DNA of 64,000 nucleotides from Polyangiaceae bacterium (lineage in GTDB: Bacteria > Myxococcota_A > Polyangia > Polyangiales > Polyangiaceae): positions 98,100 through 162,099 of the forward strand of contig JANXOF010000044.1 of NCBI GenBank assembly GCA_025353725.1, given 5' to 3'. The position numbers and the translations under genes are program-made. The notes under the pieces were generated by a model that saw only the letters and a program-made list of their open reading frames with translations, had not been told where the DNA came from and did no database searches. This document shows, in pieces, positions 53,241 through 62,605 of this stretch. Positions within the stretch are counted from its first letter, which is position 1; every line of letters starts with the position of its first letter.

Positions 53241-54326
53241 TCAGCGAACGACGGAGGTTGCGCCCAGCAGCAACGAAATAGCAATAAGGCGAGCGTCGGT
53301 ACGCGGTACGGAGTCTTCTGCGGCTGAGTCGATTCTGCCGCTCATGAGGATCCTGTTCACACCGCTTCGCAGAACCTCGTAGGCGTCGCCGGCACCGAAA
53401 GCTCCGAGTGCGAATTCCGGTCCGGCCTCTGTCCCGACAAAGGCGATGGGAGCGGCGGACGGGCGCGGATCGCCTGGTCGTACGCGCGTTGCCCCGCGCA
53501 TGACGGGCTCGGCGAAAAAGGGCGCACGAAGACCAAGCTCGGCGAGCGTTAGTCCGTCGATTCCCTCGTCCCAACACGCCATCGCGAACGCGCCGTGACG
53601 GTCTACGGCGGCGACCATTCGGGTCGTTGCGATGGGCACGTACGTGTCGGGCGGCAAGGGAAGGCCGCCGTCATCGGTGCTTGGCCCCTCAAGGCTGCTC
53701 CACGGAAGCGCCAAAATGACGCGCGCGGGGCCGTTGTCGTTCGCGAACTCTCTGTCGCTACGCATCACGTGGCGCGAGGCCGGGTGGACGTCGGGCCGCT
53801 GCGACGAAAGGTCGTCCGGCGTGAGCAGTCCGCCGCTCGGGCGCCCCGCGACGGCCAGAAGCTCCTCGGAGAGCGGGCGTTCCTCAATCGCTCGCGGACC
53901 TCGCGAGGCGATTTTGACGAGTACGTCGTGCCGAGGCGACCCTTTGGCGAGGGCTAACGCCGGCGCCATGACCTGGGCAAACGTGGACGTTCCTGCCGTC
54001 GCGACGGCGACGGAGAGTGTTGCAGGAAGCCATGGGACGCCAACGCGAGCGCTATCGGGGACCTCTTCGCCCGGGCGGAAACCGCGCGGACGCGGGGCGC
54101 CGATGCCGGGCTGGCGGACGCGGCCATCGAACGCGCGGAAGCCTACGCCCCCGCCGGCGATAAGGATCTGAACGGGCCCGAGGAGCACGCCCGGTGAGAG
54201 CGCGCACGCCGCAAAGACGCCCGCGACAACGGCATCGACGGCGTTGCCTTTGCGCAACAATTCCTCGGCAGCGACTTCGACCTCAGGTGACGAAGCCACG
54301 GCCGCTCGAGCCTTTCGCAGCGTCAC
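53241..54326 (-). CDS. Diverged gamma-glutamyltransferase-like protein
   Basis: 361-residue relative of the gamma-glutamyltranspeptidase (Ntn-hydrolase) family: ASSPEVEVAAEELLRKGNAVDAVVAG matches the family start, and GVPWLPATLSVAVATAG, FAQVMAPALALAKG and FALGAFGAGDAYEVLRSGVNRIL match later parts. Two departures: it is far shorter than the usual 500-580 residues, and the self-processing Thr motif (TTHxSVxD) is replaced by TTRMVAAVDRHG, losing His and Ser. Probably not a normal transpeptidase. No signal peptide. GTG start directly abuts the preceding stop. Confidence 0.72.
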   Translation of the reverse strand: MTLRKARAAVASSPEVEVAAEELLRKGNAVDAVVAGVFAACALSPGVLLGPVQILIAGGGVGFRAFDGRVRQPGIGAPRPRGFRPGEEVPDSARVGVPWLPATLSVAVATAGTSTFAQVMAPALALAKGSPRHDVLVKIASRGPRAIEERPLSEELLAVAGRPSGGLLTPDDLSSQRPDVHPASRHVMRSDREFANDNGPARVILALPWSSLEGPSTDDGGLPLPPDTYVPIATTRMVAAVDRHGAFAMACWDEGIDGLTLAELGLRAPFFAEPVMRGATRVRPGDPRPSAAPIAFVGTEAGPEFALGAFGAGDAYEVLRSGVNRILMSGRIDSAAEDSVPRTDARLIAISLLLGATSVVR

Positions 54327-55088
54327 CTACTCCTCCTGTTCGTCGTCGCTGACGGCCGCCGCCGCACCGCGAGGGCGAATGACCATGCCGCCGCGACTGA
54401 GACGACCGAGACCGCCGCGGGGCCCGCCCTTCGCCTCGCGAACGAGAGGACGGAGTAGCTTGCCCTCTTTGAGAGCGCCGGTCGTCTCGAACACGACATA
54501 CGCGTCGCGGCGCTCGCCAATCGTGTCGGCTACCTTTTGCAACATTGTTGCGGAAAAGGCGCGTGTTCCTCCCGCCGCGCGGAGGCGACCATAGGCGACA
54601 GGCCCTTCGGGCATGGGGTCACGAGCGGGGTCCACAGCGAGGACAATGCCCCACTTCTTGGCTTGTTCGGCGGCGTCCTCCGTCTCCCAAAGCCCACTTG
54701 GCTCCCACACGAGACTGTTGGCATCCCGAGGCAAACGGTCGAGAAGCTTCGCAAGGCGATCACGCCAAAGCTTGCTCGGGGTCACGTCACTCGCCGTCGC
54801 GACAACGAGCACGCGCGCCTCGAGCAACTTGGCTGTCTTGAGCATCGCCGCGAGCTCTGTTTCGAGCGCGTCGCAGTCTTTGACTTTGCTCAGCGTCGGA
54901 CCGCTCACGACCGCGAACTCGAATTGAGGTTTCACGGCCTTCCGCCAACGCCGTAAAGTCGAGTCCGACACGGCGCGCTTGAGACTCGCGGCCTCCGTTC
55001 CACGCACCTCGAGGAGGTCGAAGTGTTTTGCGTACGCTGCGAGGTCGCCGCGCAGGTCTTTTGCTCCGATATGCAGCCGGGTCGCCAT
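54327..55088 (-). CDS. DUF72 family protein
   Basis: 253-residue TIM-barrel-like protein of the DUF72/YecE family (biochemical role unknown). Family elements: LHIGAKDLRGDLAAYAKHFDLLEVRGT near the start, FEFAVVSGPTLS, LEARVLVVATASDVTPS, LVWEPSGLWE, GIVLAVDPARDP and AYGRLRAAGG; the family's usual W..F/Y signature is partly lost. The tail is Gly/Arg-rich (GGPRGGLGRLSRGGM). ATG start selected on the family N-terminus; the longer frame adds a non-conserved Arg-rich stretch. Confidence 0.75.
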   Translation of the reverse strand: MATRLHIGAKDLRGDLAAYAKHFDLLEVRGTEAASLKRAVSDSTLRRWRKAVKPQFEFAVVSGPTLSKVKDCDALETELAAMLKTAKLLEARVLVVATASDVTPSKLWRDRLAKLLDRLPRDANSLVWEPSGLWETEDAAEQAKKWGIVLAVDPARDPMPEGPVAYGRLRAAGGTRAFSATMLQKVADTIGERRDAYVVFETTGALKEGKLLRPLVREAKGGPRGGLGRLSRGGMVIRPRGAAAAVSDDEQEE

Positions 55089-55141
55089 GCGGCGACGGTA
55101 CGTAGACCGGCACCTGTCGACTGTCGACTGAATTGCGGGCT

Positions 55142-56035
55142 TCAATGCTCGAAGTGAAACCACTGCGTCGGATGCGCGCAAAGGAACGCCCCGAGGCTAT
55201 CGGCGAGGTGCTGCGCGACCTCCGCAACGTCAGAGTCGGTTGAACGGCGCGCCACCAAACGGCTCGCGCAAAACTCGACAAGGTAGCGTCGGTGTCCCTC
55301 TCGGGCGCAAAAGACGGGCAGGATCGGTGCCCCCGACAGCTGCGCGAGACGGACCGGGCCCTCCGGAATCGTGGCCTTGCGGCCAAAGCGTACGACGTCG
55401 AGTGTCCTCATGCCCGGGGCTACTCGGTCGAGCTGGAGCGCCACAACGCCACCGCCGCGGAGATGGGTGAGCAAAGGAAGGCACGCGAGCGGGTCATCGC
55501 CCACGTGAAGGACCGTGACGCCGGCGCGCTTTCGGACGTCGTCTTGGAGGGCGCGCGCGCCCCGCGAAGCCTCCGGCCTCATCACGAACATCATGCGCAA
55601 TCCTTCCGCTTTCGCGACGAGCGAACCGACGGTTTCCCACCCTCCGGTGTGCGCGGTCACCATGATCATCCCTCGCCTGTGCGCGCGCGCCTCTACAAGA
55701 TGGTGAACATTTTGATGCCTTGTTTCTAGCGCAGGGCCCCCGCCCGGGGCGTCACTCGCAAGCACCTCGGTAAGGCACGAGGCGTAGGCTGAGAAGGTCG
55801 CGAGGACGTCGCGCGCGTCTGCGAAGGGCGACGCTTGCCCTCGAATTTGGCGCAGGTTTCGAAGAACGGAACGCCTCGCGGAAGGGAGCAGCGCCGCCGC
55901 CGCCCAACCGAACGCGGGAGGGCTGTGACGCACCCACCACGCGGGTCCTCGCGTGGCACCGAGGTACGCTAACCTCCGCCAAAAGTGCGCTTCGTGCGGC
56001 GGCGTGCGAGGCGGTTTGGTCTCGGTGTTACGCAT
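55142..56035 (-). CDS. LpxL/HtrB-type lipid A acyltransferase-like protein
   Basis: 298-residue membrane-associated acyltransferase. The catalytic H-x4-E motif is present as HTGGWE (about 140-145), with VVALQLDRVAPGMRTLDVVRFGRKATIPEGPVRLAQLSGAPILPVF following, as in LpxL/LpxM, and a hydrophobic N-terminal helix (about 32-50). It adds a secondary acyl chain to lipid A or a related lipid. ATG preferred over an upstream GTG because GGGGA precedes it at good spacing. Confidence 0.87.
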   Translation of the reverse strand: MRNTETKPPRTPPHEAHFWRRLAYLGATRGPAWWVRHSPPAFGWAAAALLPSARRSVLRNLRQIRGQASPFADARDVLATFSAYASCLTEVLASDAPGGGPALETRHQNVHHLVEARAHRRGMIMVTAHTGGWETVGSLVAKAEGLRMMFVMRPEASRGARALQDDVRKRAGVTVLHVGDDPLACLPLLTHLRGGGVVALQLDRVAPGMRTLDVVRFGRKATIPEGPVRLAQLSGAPILPVFCAREGHRRYLVEFCASRLVARRSTDSDVAEVAQHLADSLGAFLCAHPTQWFHFEH

Positions 56036-56220
56036 CGATCGGTCCCCATCGCTCGCGCTGTCCATGGATCGCACGCGAGTCGGTCCGAGGGCTAACGACG
56101 TGTCAGCTTGAACGAGAATACCCTCTAAGGAAGGAAAAACCCTTACATTTGACCGGGGAGTCGCACGACAACGCTACGGTATGCCCATTGCATACTTCCG
56201 ACGTCACGGAGGCCGTCGCC

Positions 56221-57312
56221 ATGATCCCTCGGAATAAGCTCGCGTTTGCTGTCTGTTCCACGCTCCTCGTCGCCGTGGTCGCGTGCGGCGGCGCGCCCGC
56301 TCACGCGTCTGACTTCGACCAGGTGACAGAACCTGGGGGGTTCGGTGAGGGCGAAAGCGGCGGGGGCGGCCCGGTCGGCGGGAGCAGCGGAGGCAGCGGG
56401 GCCCACGGCGCCCTCGCCGCGTGCGCCACGCAATCGGCCACGGCCGAGGCCCGACCCGTCTACCTCGTGTTCATCTTCGACAACTCGAACAGCATGAACG
56501 ATGACGGAAAATGGGAGGCCTCGAAGGCCGCGACGCGGGCGTTCTTCGAATCGCCTCAGTCAAAAGGCATCAGCGCTTCGCTCGCCTTCTTTCCTGGTGA
56601 TCGCCAAAATCTGTGCGACGGGCGAACGTACAAAACGCCAAGCGTCGCGATGTCGGCGCTCCCAAACGCGACGTTTGGCCGCGTACTTGACGCCCGCGGA
56701 CGAAATCGAGATACGCCCACACGCCCCGCACTCGAAGGCGCTATCGGGTACGCGCAAACGGTCGCGGACGGCGAGGGCAAGGATGGGAAGGTCGCCGTCG
56801 TGCTCGTGACCGACGGCATTCCTCAAGGCTGCCAAAACGAATCGATCGAGAACGTGACAGACGTGGCCGCGAGCGTCGCCGCGACGTTTCCCACGTACGT
56901 GATCGGTGTCGGTCGCGAACTCGAAAGTCTCAATGCGATCGCCGCCGGCGGCGGGACGACGAGCGCGCACTTCGTCAACGTCGGCGAGCCGGCGCAAACC
57001 CAGGCCGAGTTCAGTCAAGCGATCGAGACGATTCGGAGCTCGGCGCTGACCTGCGATTACAAGATCCCCGCGCCGCCGACCGGCGAATCCTTTGATCGCT
57101 CCAAGGTCAACGTTCAACACTTTACAAGCGGCGCCGCCGAGACGCTGTCGTACGACCAAACGTGCGCGAGCGGTTCCGGGTGGAAGTACGACAACCCACA
57201 ACAGCCCGCGCGGATTCTGCTTTGCGACGGGACCTGCGCGGGTGTGAAACGGAGCTCCGGTAAGGTCGACATCGTCTTCGGCTGCGGCACTCAAGCCGCA
57301 CCCCTAAAGTGA
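56221..57312 (+). CDS. Lipoprotein with von Willebrand factor A domain
   Basis: 363-residue exported protein. ATG with strong GGAGG upstream; signal TLLVAVVAC. After a Gly/Ser linker, the VWA domain (about 78-275) shows the MIDAS DNSNSM (D-x-S-x-S, about 83-88), the conserved Thr/Asp region (RPALEGAIGYAQ) and VVLVTDGIPQGC. Likely binds metal-dependent ligands at the surface. A GTATGC-N5-GCATAC inverted repeat at 56179-56195, upstream of the start, may be an operator. Cys-rich C-terminus (SYDQTCASGSGW, LLCDGTCAG). Confidence 0.85.
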   Translation: MIPRNKLAFAVCSTLLVAVVACGGAPAHASDFDQVTEPGGFGEGESGGGGPVGGSSGGSGAHGALAACATQSATAEARPVYLVFIFDNSNSMNDDGKWEASKAATRAFFESPQSKGISASLAFFPGDRQNLCDGRTYKTPSVAMSALPNATFGRVLDARGRNRDTPTRPALEGAIGYAQTVADGEGKDGKVAVVLVTDGIPQGCQNESIENVTDVAASVAATFPTYVIGVGRELESLNAIAAGGGTTSAHFVNVGEPAQTQAEFSQAIETIRSSALTCDYKIPAPPTGESFDRSKVNVQHFTSGAAETLSYDQTCASGSGWKYDNPQQPARILLCDGTCAGVKRSSGKVDIVFGCGTQAAPLK

Positions 57313-57401
57313 TTGGGGTGATGAGGCACCGAAGCGCGCGTGAGCTCATGCGCGACAGGATGCAGATTCTCGACCTGGGACGCGCCGGCGTGATGAGAAC
57401 T

Positions 57402-57416
57402 GTGAGAACATCTCAC
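57402..57416. promoter_or_regulatory. Inverted repeat upstream of thioredoxin gene
   Basis: Perfect 6-bp arms GTGAGA-ACA-TCTCAC centred about 55 bp upstream of trxA. Position fits an operator; no regulator is known from the window. Confidence 0.35.
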
Positions 57417-57463
57417 CCGGTCGCGTGACCGCGGGCGCAGTGCCCGATCGAAAGGTACGTCTC

Positions 57464-57799
57464 ATGGGAGCCAGCAAAAATGTGGTCGTTGTCGATGATG
57501 CGAGCTTCGAGGCCGAGGTCCTCAAAGCCGACAAGCCAGTGCTCGTAGACTTTGGAGCTACGTGGTGCGGCCCCTGCAAAGCGCTCGCTCCGGTCGTCGA
57601 TTCGCTCGCTGACGAAACGGTCGGCAAGTACAAGATTGTGACCGTCGATATCGACGATGCTCCGGGCGTCGCTCAGAAGTACGGTATCCGCGGCGTTCCC
57701 ACGCTCGCCGTATTCCGCGCCGGTGAAAAGACAGCGTCTCACGTGGGAGTCACCACGAAGGCAAAGCTCCTCGAGTTACTCGAAACGCCGAAAGCCTGA
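57464..57799 (+). CDS. trxA: Thioredoxin
   Basis: 111-residue cytosolic dithiol oxidoreductase. Active site WCGPC (Cys 35, Cys 38), buried Asp in VLVDFGATW, cis-Pro in GIRGVPTLAVFRAGE. ATG chosen with AAAGG upstream; a GTG 39 bases earlier would add a non-conserved extension. Monocistronic. Confidence 0.95.
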   Translation: MGASKNVVVVDDASFEAEVLKADKPVLVDFGATWCGPCKALAPVVDSLADETVGKYKIVTVDIDDAPGVAQKYGIRGVPTLAVFRAGEKTASHVGVTTKAKLLELLETPKA

Positions 57800-57908
57800 C
57801 GCACGGGACGGTGCGGTCGGCAGACGAGCACGTGTGGCGGAAGCCGAGCGCGTGACTCGACGTTTACCTGACCGCACTGCGGCTCGCGTTGCTTGTTGCG
57901 CCTCGTCG

Positions 57909-58607
57909 CTAAGTCCGCGGGCGGCTGGGACGCGGCGGCGTGAGCTTTCCCACAAAGAGGGTGTGCCTTCGCCCTCGACCCTTCCCGTGCGCCGGAGCAC
58001 TCACCTGCTCGACGGCAAACCCCGCGCGCTGCATCGCAGACGCAAAGCGAACATCCGGCCCGGCGGACCACACGACGACCATGCCGCCCGACTTGAGCGC
58101 CGCACGCGTCTGGGCGAGCCCTTTCTCCGAGTAGAGCCTCGCGTTGGCGGGTCGCGCAAGTGTCGTGGGGCCATTGTCGATATCGATGAGAATGGCATCG
58201 AAGCTGCCCGGCGAATCGCGGAGGACATCCGCCGCGTCCGCCTGCTTGACGACGGTTCGCGGATCGTCAAGAGGGTGGCTGGCAAGGTGGGCGAGTGGGC
58301 CGCGCATCCACGTCACTACCGCGGGTACGAGCTCCGCGACTACCACGGAAGTCGACGCTGAGCACGCGTTAAGCGTAGCGCGAAGCGTGTAGCCGAGACC
58401 GAGGCCTCCAATAAGAACGCGCGCGTTCTGAACTTTCGCGAGGTGCTTGCCTACGAGCGTCGCCATCTGCTCCTCCGACGCATGAGCGCGGCTCGCCATG
58501 AGCTCTGCGCCATCGACGCGAATCGCGAACTCGTCACCGCGACGAACGAGCGTGAGTTCTCCGCCGCCAGGAATCGAAGCGCGATCGAGCAACTGCCAAG
58601 GAACCAT
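57909..58607 (-). CDS. Spermidine synthase-like methyltransferase-fold protein
   Basis: 232-residue Rossmann-fold protein: VLIGGLGLGYTLRATL (motif I), VVVAELVPAVV (acidic Glu), and FDAILIDIDNGP where true SpeE has a catalytic DxxDP. The usual 'YHE' region is replaced by ASRAHASEEQMATL, so aminopropyl transfer is doubtful. Such proteins are widespread and uncharacterised. ATG (MVPWQLLDRA) chosen because the longer frame overlaps the large oxidoreductase gene and has no family similarity. Confidence 0.8.
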   Translation of the reverse strand: MVPWQLLDRASIPGGGELTLVRRGDEFAIRVDGAELMASRAHASEEQMATLVGKHLAKVQNARVLIGGLGLGYTLRATLNACSASTSVVVAELVPAVVTWMRGPLAHLASHPLDDPRTVVKQADAADVLRDSPGSFDAILIDIDNGPTTLARPANARLYSEKGLAQTRAALKSGGMVVVWSAGPDVRFASAMQRAGFAVEQVSAPAHGKGRGRRHTLFVGKLTPPRPSRPRT

Positions 58608-58692
58608 GGCCGAGTCTCTACCCCAATCGAGGCGACGCGTGTGGCACGAGGTGATTCGGCTTCCGAATCCTCCTGCGTTCGATGCGAGGTCG

Positions 58693-61600
58693 CTAAATGC
58701 GTAAGATATCCGGGCGTTCCGCGAGGAGGTGGGCAAGCCACGCGTTCGCGACTTTCTCCTGCATCGAGTTCGCGCGAAGGCGCTCGTTCAGGTGCTTGAA
58801 GTCTACCGAATCAAGGTCCTGATCTTGGTTGTAGCAAGAGAACACAAGCGTCTCTTTGCCAGTCCGCGGGTCTTTGTGCTTTTGAAGGCACTGCGCGCAA
58901 ACCTCTTTCATCATGCACTGCATCGGCGAGTTGATACTCCCGATAGCGAGGTGCCGCGGGTCGAGCATCGGTTGAAGGACGCCGTGGCGCGCCTCTTTGA
59001 CCGCAGCCATCATGCGATCGGAGCCAATCGCGAGGATACGCTTGACACTCGAAAGCTTGATCTCGCAGGGCCCGAGTTCGCCTTTGCCATAGGCCACGAT
59101 GGCTTGCACGATGTTGCCGCGGAAGTGCGCATCTTGCGCGCGCGTCGGCGTCACGGGAACCCCTTGGTCGGTGCACCAGATGACCTGATCGGTGTACGTC
59201 TCGATATCGCTCTGCTTGAAGAGGTCTTCGCCGTTCTTGTACCCTGCGAAGTAAAGGACGCTTGCGCCCATGGCCTTGAACGCGCGAGCGATGGAGAAGA
59301 GAACGGCGTTGCCGAGGCCGCCGCCAACGAGCATAACGGTTTCGCCCGCGAGGACCTCGGTCGGCGTGCCTGTCGGCCCCATGAGAACGATGGGCTCGCC
59401 AGGGCGCAGCGCCGCACACAAGCGAGACGAGCCGCCCATTTCGAGCACGATCGTCCCGAGAAGGCCTTTTTCTTCGTCAATCCACGCCCCGGTGAGCGCG
59501 AGTCCCTCCATTGCCAAGCGCGTACCTTCGATGACCGGAGCGTACGACTCGAAGTTTTGGAGGCGATAAAACTGCCCCGGCTTGAACTTTCGCGCAGCAA
59601 GGGGCGCTTTGACGACGACCTCGACAATCGTAGACGTCAGACGATTGACCTCCACAACGCGCGCCGTAAGCAAGTCTTCGAGCTTATCGAAAAAGGCCCT
59701 GCCCTGCGCGTCGCGGGAGGGCTGATCGGCGGCTATCTGGAATGCGACGTCAGGAAAAAGCGCGGCAACGTGCTTGAATCCGTGTTTCGCACTGGCCATC
59801 GCTTTGACGACGCTGCCCGCGTAAAAAGGATGATTGTCACCGTAAAACGAGACGAGATTCGTGTTCGTGGGGCCACCGACGTAGCTCGCGAAGAACGCTT
59901 CGGCCGAGTTTTTTGTCGCGGGAGTAAGCGTAATGGGTCCTGCGCTCGCTGCACCAGGGGGCGAAAAGGTTGCAGTGTGCACTTGAAAGTATTGCTTCTT
60001 CGCGTCGAGGGCAAACGTACCGGAATATTCCTTTTCGTACATGGTGTTCGGACTCGTGCCCGCGGCGACGCAGAGTGTTCTCGCAGGGAGCTCGACCTCG
60101 AGATCGACGTCGCTCGTCGCGGCCGTAGTCATTTCGCCCGAGCCTCGACGTTGCCGTACGAACTTTACGCCCTTGATATGCCCCGTCGAATCCAGCACCG
60201 CCTCGACAGGAGACAGCCCCTCGACGTACCGGACGCCCTCTTCGAGGCTTTGTTGAACCTCTTCATGATTCAGACGGTAAGCCGGCGACTCGAGCACGGA
60301 ACGGCGATAGACGAGCGTAACGCCGCCCCAGCGATCAAGTAGCGGTTGGAGCCGCGGGGCCCTGTTTTCGCGCGCCGCGAGCTCGCGTTCGTCTTCAAGT
60401 TCGCGCGCGTGCGAAAGCTGCACTTGAAGCTGGCTCCACTCTTCAGCGTCGAACATCGCGCGAACGGCGTCAGCGCCTAGTTTTTCCGTCAGTAGCCCGA
60501 CGCGCGCGGCCACTTTCTCGACCTGCACCGGATAGTACGCGAGGAGCTCGGTGGCCGTGTCGATCGCGGTTAACCCGCCGCCGATAACGACCGCGGGGAG
60601 CTGAATATGCAAGTTGGTGAGGGAGCTTTTCTTGTAAGCTCCGGCGAGCTGCAAGGCCATGAGAAAGTCGCTCGCTTTGCGGATGCCGCGTGCGAGGTTG
60701 TTTTTCATTTCGATGATCGTCGGTCGACCCGAACCTGCGGCGATGGCGACGTGGTCGAAGCCCAAGTTCCACGCGTCGTCGAGAGTCATGGTCCCGCCGA
60801 ATCGAACACCTCCGTGAATGCGAAGCAGCGGATTGCGCGCGAGCGTAATATAAAGAAGCGTCAGGAAGTTCTTGTCCCACCGGACGGTGATGCCGTACTC
60901 GCTCACGCCGCCGAAGCCGAGCAACGTGCGTTCGTCGAGCTCCTCATAGAGGGCGCCGAAGTCTTCAATCGGTGTGGGTGGCGCAGGCGGATCGTGCTTG
61001 TCGCCAACGAGCTCGACGGGCAGCGGCTCGACCTTGAGGCCGTCAACGGCCACGACTCCGAACCCCTCGCGCGTCAGGTGGTGTGCAAGTGTGTAACCTG
61101 CGGGACCCAGCCCAACCACACATACGTTTTTACCGTTGTACGGCAGTGCGTACGGGCGGCGGATGTCGAGCGGATTGAATCTCGTTAGAAACCCGTAGAT
61201 CTCGAGCCCGAAGGGCAACGCGAGGACCTCCGTGAGGACGCGCGTCTCAATTTGCGGAATATTGACAGGCTCTTGCTTTTGGAAGACGCACGCTTTCATG
61301 CAATCGTTGCAAATGCGATGGCCGGTGCCCGGGCACATTGGGTTGTCAAGGCACACGAGCGCAAGAGCACCGAGCGCGTCACCATCCCGACGAAGGACGT
61401 TCATCTCGCTAATTTTTTCGTCGAGCGGACAACCATTGAGCGTGACGCCGAGGGGGTTCTTTTTTACCTCATTCGTCTTGTTGTCGCGGAGGCCCTTCGA
61501 GCACGAATCCTTATCTCGGTCGTGGCAATAGAGGCAGTAGTCAATCTGTTCTTCTACCGTTCGGGGATCGGCGCGGCGGTCTGTCAGCGAGAAGCCGTCA

Positions 61601-62565
61601 CGCTCGCGACGGTGATGCTCATGTCCGACGAAGAGCTCCGGGAACTTGGGATCAGGGCGGCGGAGTTCGACGAGATTGTCGTAGTCGAGCGTTTTCGGCA
61701 CGTGCAGCGACGGCCAACGATGAGCGGGGTCGTCGTGATCCTTTCGGCGGTGCGCGAGCCAAGCCTCGAGTGCGTCAAGTGCGAACGAGATGACCTTTTG
61801 GTGGTCTGCATCGGTAGCTTGTGCGGATGCGTCGTTTGAAGACGAGATTGCGCAGGCTCCTTCGCTCACTTTTGCGGCGTTCCAATCCGCGGCAAGCGCT
61901 GTTCGAAGCAATGACGCGCGACCGCGAAGCTCGTCGTTCCACTGCACACCGCCAGCTTTTGCAGCCTTTCGAGCGACCTCGTCGACTTCGATGAGGAGCA
62001 CTAACGCGCTTGCGACGGCGATCTCCTCGTCCGGAAGGTGATGCGTTCCGACGCATGAGGTAGCGTCGTTGTCATCTCCCGCAGCGCCACGCGCCATGGT
62101 CGTCACCGCCACGACCGACACGGCTCGGGCCTCCGCGCGTGTTCCCTTCCAGGCTTTCCCGGCGTCGGGTTTCAAGACACGCTTTTTGGCAAAGTCTTGC
62201 TTAAAGCGCCAAAGGGGCGAACGATCGCGCACCTCGTTTGAAAGTTCCTGGAGCTCGCGTTCAACGCCCCACAAGCGACCGACGAACGAGCTCACCTGCG
62301 GAGCCAATGCGAGGAGGACCGTACTCACCTGCTCCGGAGTCATTCCCGCGCCTTGGCACGTACGGTACGCGTCGTACGCTTTCGCAACATCGGGTGAGCG
62401 AAACGCGAGTTCTGTGCAGAATACACCGTAGAGATCACGGAGGCGGACGGGCTCGAAGACGTCTTTATACGTAAAGCCCTCGACGCCTAGCGGCATGTCC
62501 GAGCTCGGTAGCTCGGCCGGCGGGGGGAGAGACTTACGCGTGACTCGAAACGGCGATACTGACAT
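58693..62565 (-). CDS. Very large fused FAD/NAD(P) and Fe-S oxidoreductase
   Basis: 1290 residues. Order: N-terminal alpha region (about 1-320); Cys cluster (CLYCHDRDKDSC near 347, GCPLDEKISEM, CLDNPMCPGTGHRICNDCMKACVFQ about 405-430); a GltD/NfnB-like flavin module (VCVVGLGPAGYTLAHHL about 489; AVVIGGGLTAIDTATELL about 665); then a PyrK/ferredoxin-NADP-reductase-like module (FKPGQFYRLQNFE about 1015; MLVGGGLGNAVLFSIA about 1100) with terminal CMMKEVCAQC for an Fe-S cluster. It fuses what NfnA and NfnB do as separate subunits; substrate unknown. Upstream of it on the same strand is the yggX-like gene. Confidence 0.85.
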   Translation of the reverse strand: MSVSPFRVTRKSLPPPAELPSSDMPLGVEGFTYKDVFEPVRLRDLYGVFCTELAFRSPDVAKAYDAYRTCQGAGMTPEQVSTVLLALAPQVSSFVGRLWGVERELQELSNEVRDRSPLWRFKQDFAKKRVLKPDAGKAWKGTRAEARAVSVVAVTTMARGAAGDDNDATSCVGTHHLPDEEIAVASALVLLIEVDEVARKAAKAGGVQWNDELRGRASLLRTALAADWNAAKVSEGACAISSSNDASAQATDADHQKVISFALDALEAWLAHRRKDHDDPAHRWPSLHVPKTLDYDNLVELRRPDPKFPELFVGHEHHRRERDGFSLTDRRADPRTVEEQIDYCLYCHDRDKDSCSKGLRDNKTNEVKKNPLGVTLNGCPLDEKISEMNVLRRDGDALGALALVCLDNPMCPGTGHRICNDCMKACVFQKQEPVNIPQIETRVLTEVLALPFGLEIYGFLTRFNPLDIRRPYALPYNGKNVCVVGLGPAGYTLAHHLTREGFGVVAVDGLKVEPLPVELVGDKHDPPAPPTPIEDFGALYEELDERTLLGFGGVSEYGITVRWDKNFLTLLYITLARNPLLRIHGGVRFGGTMTLDDAWNLGFDHVAIAAGSGRPTIIEMKNNLARGIRKASDFLMALQLAGAYKKSSLTNLHIQLPAVVIGGGLTAIDTATELLAYYPVQVEKVAARVGLLTEKLGADAVRAMFDAEEWSQLQVQLSHARELEDERELAARENRAPRLQPLLDRWGGVTLVYRRSVLESPAYRLNHEEVQQSLEEGVRYVEGLSPVEAVLDSTGHIKGVKFVRQRRGSGEMTTAATSDVDLEVELPARTLCVAAGTSPNTMYEKEYSGTFALDAKKQYFQVHTATFSPPGAASAGPITLTPATKNSAEAFFASYVGGPTNTNLVSFYGDNHPFYAGSVVKAMASAKHGFKHVAALFPDVAFQIAADQPSRDAQGRAFFDKLEDLLTARVVEVNRLTSTIVEVVVKAPLAARKFKPGQFYRLQNFESYAPVIEGTRLAMEGLALTGAWIDEEKGLLGTIVLEMGGSSRLCAALRPGEPIVLMGPTGTPTEVLAGETVMLVGGGLGNAVLFSIARAFKAMGASVLYFAGYKNGEDLFKQSDIETYTDQVIWCTDQGVPVTPTRAQDAHFRGNIVQAIVAYGKGELGPCEIKLSSVKRILAIGSDRMMAAVKEARHGVLQPMLDPRHLAIGSINSPMQCMMKEVCAQCLQKHKDPRTGKETLVFSCYNQDQDLDSVDFKHLNERLRANSMQEKVANAWLAHLLAERPDILRI

Positions 62566-62605
62566 GTCCTCTTTCACTCTTCCGCAATCCCGCAGGCGGA
62601 CTCGC

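Noticed and set aside
57811..57877. 8-bp inverted repeat GTGCGGTC...GACCGCAC after trxA
   Set aside because: The arms are 51 bases apart and there is no T tract, so a terminator role is unconvincing.
58729..60342. 537-codon plus-strand frame over the large oxidoreductase
   Set aside because: Complementary to conserved FAD and Fe-S motifs; composition dominated by Arg/His/Asp as expected for an antisense frame.
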